Of a stretch of DNA of 34,277 nt, positions 32,394 through 34,277 are shown piece by piece. The position numbers and the translations under genes are program-made. Where the stretch lies: assembly GCF_000425805.1 (NCBI RefSeq), contig NZ_AUED01000028.1, positions 1 through 34,277 of the forward strand, in the 5' to 3' direction. Numbering within the stretch: position 1 is the stretch's first letter; each line of letters starts with the position of its first letter. The notes under the pieces were generated by a model. It ran no database searches. It had not been told where the DNA came from and was given only the letters and a program-made list of their open reading frames with translations. Origin of the DNA: Pseudomonas vranovensis DSM 16006 (lineage in GTDB: Bacteria; Pseudomonadota; Gammaproteobacteria; Pseudomonadales; Pseudomonadaceae).

Positions 32394-32409
32394 ACATATG
32401 AAACCATAT
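32394..32409. promoter_or_regulatory. Candidate GntR operator between aldehyde dehydrogenase and regulator genes
   Basis: ATATG-AAAC-CATAT (32396-32409) is an inverted repeat within ACATATGAAACCATAT, 74 bases before the aldehyde dehydrogenase start (minus) and about 163 before the GntR start (plus). A 14/15 match occurs in the dmmA promoter region. The surrounding 252-base gap has no other clear structure. Confidence 0.6.
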
Positions 32410-32572
32410 CTTAAAGTTTGATGTTTGCCAACTGCCCTGAAAATGACCCTTCGTGCCAAAAAATGGGCAATTAATCGGTATCGGACGACTGGCTGTTCGC
32501 TATAAGATGCAAAAATGAATCTTTTAGCCCAGGCATGCGCCACGTCTGGCAACGGCTTGATAGGGAGAGGCA

Positions 32573-33325
32573 ATGACTGCCCTGAATACTGCACGTAATA
32601 CCGCCTTCATCAGGTTGCGCCAGGAAGGGCGTACCGATGAGGTGGCGCGAAGGCTGGTGGAGGCCATTGAGCTGGGCCTGTTTGCCGAGGGGCAGCAGTT
32701 GCCGAGCGAATCGGAATTGGCACTGCAGTTGGGGGTCGCCACGGTAACCTTGCGTGAAGCGCTGGTGGTGCTGCGCCAGCGCGGCCTGATCGAGACTCGG
32801 CGTGGCCGCAACGGCGGCAGTTTTGTCTGCGCGCCGGTGGAGTTGCCCGAAGCGTTGCTGCTGCAAAAGCTGCGTGACATGAGTGGCCCGGACCTGCGCG
32901 ACCTGGGCGATGAGCAGACCGCGATTTCCGGTACTGCCGCGCGCCTGGCGGCCAAGCGCAGCTCGCCCGAGCAGCATGCACGCATCGCCCAGCACATCGA
33001 GACACTCAAGCAGGCCGGCTCGCGCCTGGCCCGGCACCGGGCCGATGCGCGCTTTCACATCGAAGTGGCGGCCGCTGCGCAATCGTTGCGCCTGACCCAC
33101 ACCGAGATGCGCCTGCAGTCCGAAGTGGGTGAACTGTTGTGGCTCGAGGCGGCCGGTGGTGGCGAGGTAGCGGTGGTCGAACAGGAACACCGGGCCATAC
33201 ACCAGGCCCTGGTCGCAGGCGATTCGGTGTTGGCCGGCGCCCTCGCCGAGGCCCATGTGAGTCGCGGCATCAAGCGCCTGATCAGCTTGCGGCTGGAGCT
33301 GCTGGCCGAAACGGAAGTGGTCTGA
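32573..33325 (+). CDS. GntR-family regulator, FCD (FadR-like) subgroup
   Basis: This 250-residue protein has a winged helix-turn-helix at about residues 20-86 (LPSESELALQLGVATVTLREAL). A helical C-terminal FCD ligand domain follows, with candidate metal-binding residues: the Asp and His of ADARFHIE and the later EQEHRAIHQAL and EAHVSR histidines. FCD regulators usually bind small carboxylates or amine-derived acids through this site and act mostly as repressors. It is divergent from the aldehyde dehydrogenase and followed 57 bases later by the Cache-domain gene. The shared element near both promoters makes it the likely local regulator of the amine cluster. Confidence 0.88.
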   Translation: MTALNTARNTAFIRLRQEGRTDEVARRLVEAIELGLFAEGQQLPSESELALQLGVATVTLREALVVLRQRGLIETRRGRNGGSFVCAPVELPEALLLQKLRDMSGPDLRDLGDEQTAISGTAARLAAKRSSPEQHARIAQHIETLKQAGSRLARHRADARFHIEVAAAAQSLRLTHTEMRLQSEVGELLWLEAAGGGEVAVVEQEHRAIHQALVAGDSVLAGALAEAHVSRGIKRLISLRLELLAETEVV

Positions 33326-33382
33326 ACAGCATTGCGTTGCAGCGTCCATAAGAAGAAAGCCGAACCTGCGTGAGGAAATGCC

Positions 33383-34132
33383 ATGTTTGCCCTGAGCGAT
33401 AACGACCCCCTGTCTGTCTGCGCCGAGCAGTTGGACAGCACCCTGGGGACCATCTTCAGTCAGGTCCGCCAGTTGGTGGAAGAAACCCGAAATCTATGGG
33501 AGCGGATCTTGAGCGAGGGGCGCCAGCCTTCTGCTCGTGACTTGGCCTCGCTGCGTCCGGCCATCGACCAGCAACTGCTTGCCACCGGGGCCTTTGGCTG
33601 TGGTGGTGGGGTGATCGTCGAGCCCAACTGCCTGACCGACCGGGAAATGCACCTGGAGTGGTGGTACCTGGCCGATGGCGGCAAGACCCTGCCGTTGCGC
33701 CCCAACTTCGACCGCCGCCGCGAGAACTACTACGACTACACCGAAATGCCTTGGTACCGGCGGCCTCGCGATACCGGCAAGAGTGCGGTCGAGGGGCCCT
33801 ATGTGGACCTCTATGGCACCAACATGTACGTGCTGACTTTCACCATGCCGATCTACGTGCAGGAGCGCTTCATTGGCGTGGCAGGGCTGGACCTGTCGCT
33901 GCACAACGTCGAGCGCCTGCTGGTGCGCAGCCTGATGCGCCTGGAGCATCAGGCGGTACTGGTGTCGGCCGACGGTCGAGTGATTGCCTCCAATACCGCC
34001 AATTGGATGGTGGGCGACCTGGCCCAGGCCCTGCTCAATACCTTGCCGGTCGACGGTGTTCGCCTGGCCCTGGCGGAGTCCGAGGCGGGCTGGTCGCTGG
34101 TGCGGTTGCCGGCGTTGCGCAAGGTGGTTTGA
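33383..34132 (+). CDS. Soluble Cache/PDC-domain sensor-like protein
   Basis: This 249-residue protein has an N-terminal helix pair (about 9-70) followed by a PDC/Cache-type ligand-binding domain (about 70-205). The domain shows a dCache-like pattern: NYYDYTEMPWYRRP (115-128), GPYVDLYG (138-145) and GVAGLDLSL (165-173, with D170). These resemble the Tyr/Arg-Trp-Tyr/Asp residues that bind the amino group of amino acids and amines in dCache receptors. Unlike almost all such domains it has no signal peptide, membrane helix or attached output domain, so it should be cytosolic. It follows the GntR gene and may act with it as a ligand sensor. AGGAAATGCC surrounds the start. Confidence 0.78.
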   Translation: MFALSDNDPLSVCAEQLDSTLGTIFSQVRQLVEETRNLWERILSEGRQPSARDLASLRPAIDQQLLATGAFGCGGGVIVEPNCLTDREMHLEWWYLADGGKTLPLRPNFDRRRENYYDYTEMPWYRRPRDTGKSAVEGPYVDLYGTNMYVLTFTMPIYVQERFIGVAGLDLSLHNVERLLVRSLMRLEHQAVLVSADGRVIASNTANWMVGDLAQALLNTLPVDGVRLALAESEAGWSLVRLPALRKVV

Positions 34133-34149
34133 TAGATGCTCGGACTGCG

Positions 34150-34239
34150 AAGCGATTGCTGTGCAAGTGCCTCGGCAGCGGCTACGGCAAACCGATGTAG
34201 CCGCTGGCGCCAGCCTGCGATCGAGCGCGCAGCGGTCGT
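34150..34239. repeat. REP elements, inverted pair at the window end
   Basis: GGCAGCGGCTAC ends near 34184, and GTAGCCGCTGGCG at 34197 continues into CAGCCTGCGATCGAGCGCGCAGCGGTCG. The last bases (34265-34277, GGCGACTGCTGCGC) may begin a third copy. Confidence 0.75.
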
Positions 34240-34277
34240 GCATTCATGACCATTGCGCCATCTGGCGACTGCTGCGC

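Noticed and set aside
999..34239. Recurring GTAGCCGCTG-type repeats considered as CRISPR repeats or mobile elements
   Set aside because: They are dispersed, palindromic, in inverted pairs at gene ends, with no regular spacers, no cas genes and no transposase in the window; they are REP elements.

Overview
The window is a GC-rich, chromosomal stretch that looks like a Pseudomonas of the putida/fluorescens type. The reasons are the many REP elements with a GTAGCCGCTG(C/G)CG head between genes, the strong G/C third-position bias, and the catalogue of soil-type catabolic genes. No tRNA, rRNA, CRISPR array, integrase or transposase was seen. It contains 27 protein genes (the first one truncated by the window edge) and no gene-free gap longer than 300 bases.

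Layout. (a) 1-986: the C-terminal end of a glycine-rich, membrane-inserting protein, overlapped by a small membrane protein; the pair looks like a toxin and its immunity protein. (b) 1173-4742: a bicupin ureidoglycine aminohydrolase divergent from an amidase-signature protein and a PhyH-type dioxygenase, with a palindromic operator between them. (c) 4979-7338 (minus): carboxynorspermidine decarboxylase and dehydrogenase, an aspartate-semialdehyde-dependent route to triamines. (d) 7532-18721: a divergent sugar-acid gene cluster around a LysR regulator. The minus-strand arm has a 2-keto-3-deoxy-acid dehydratase of the FAH fold, an MHS-type transporter and an IlvD-type [2Fe-2S] sugar-acid dehydratase. 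The plus-strand arm has an alpha-ketoglutaric-semialdehyde dehydrogenase, an ACS-type transporter, an SDR, a FAH-family diketo-acid hydrolase and a D-2-hydroxyacid dehydrogenase. Two different known endings of non-phosphorylative sugar catabolism therefore lie side by side: to 2-oxoglutarate, and to pyruvate plus a 2-hydroxy acid. (e) 18754-26684: a mixed region with a small P-loop kinase, an OmpA-domain protein with a doubtful start, an MmgE/PrpD protein with a LysR regulator, an Old Yellow Enzyme, an alpha/beta hydrolase, a DHFR-like reductase and a methyltransferase. (f) 26747-34132: a three-component heme-dependent N-demethylase (DmmA-like protein, FMN/[2Fe-2S] reductase, DUF3445 heme protein) with an MFS transporter, an aminoaldehyde dehydrogenase, a GntR regulator and a soluble Cache-domain protein.

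The two most interesting signals are regulatory and combinatorial. First, the two arms of the sugar-acid cluster carry the same promoter layout (operator GATAAC-N4-GGTTAT, then 13 bases, then ATGCCATTGG, then 18 bases, then CCTAG) on opposite strands on either side of the LysR gene. Second, the N-demethylase operon and the aldehyde dehydrogenase/GntR promoter region share a 15-base element matching at 14 positions. This ties demethylase, aminoaldehyde dehydrogenase and probably the Cache protein into one regulon for an N-methylated amine. All functions are read from sequence motifs and gene context; substrates are inferences.
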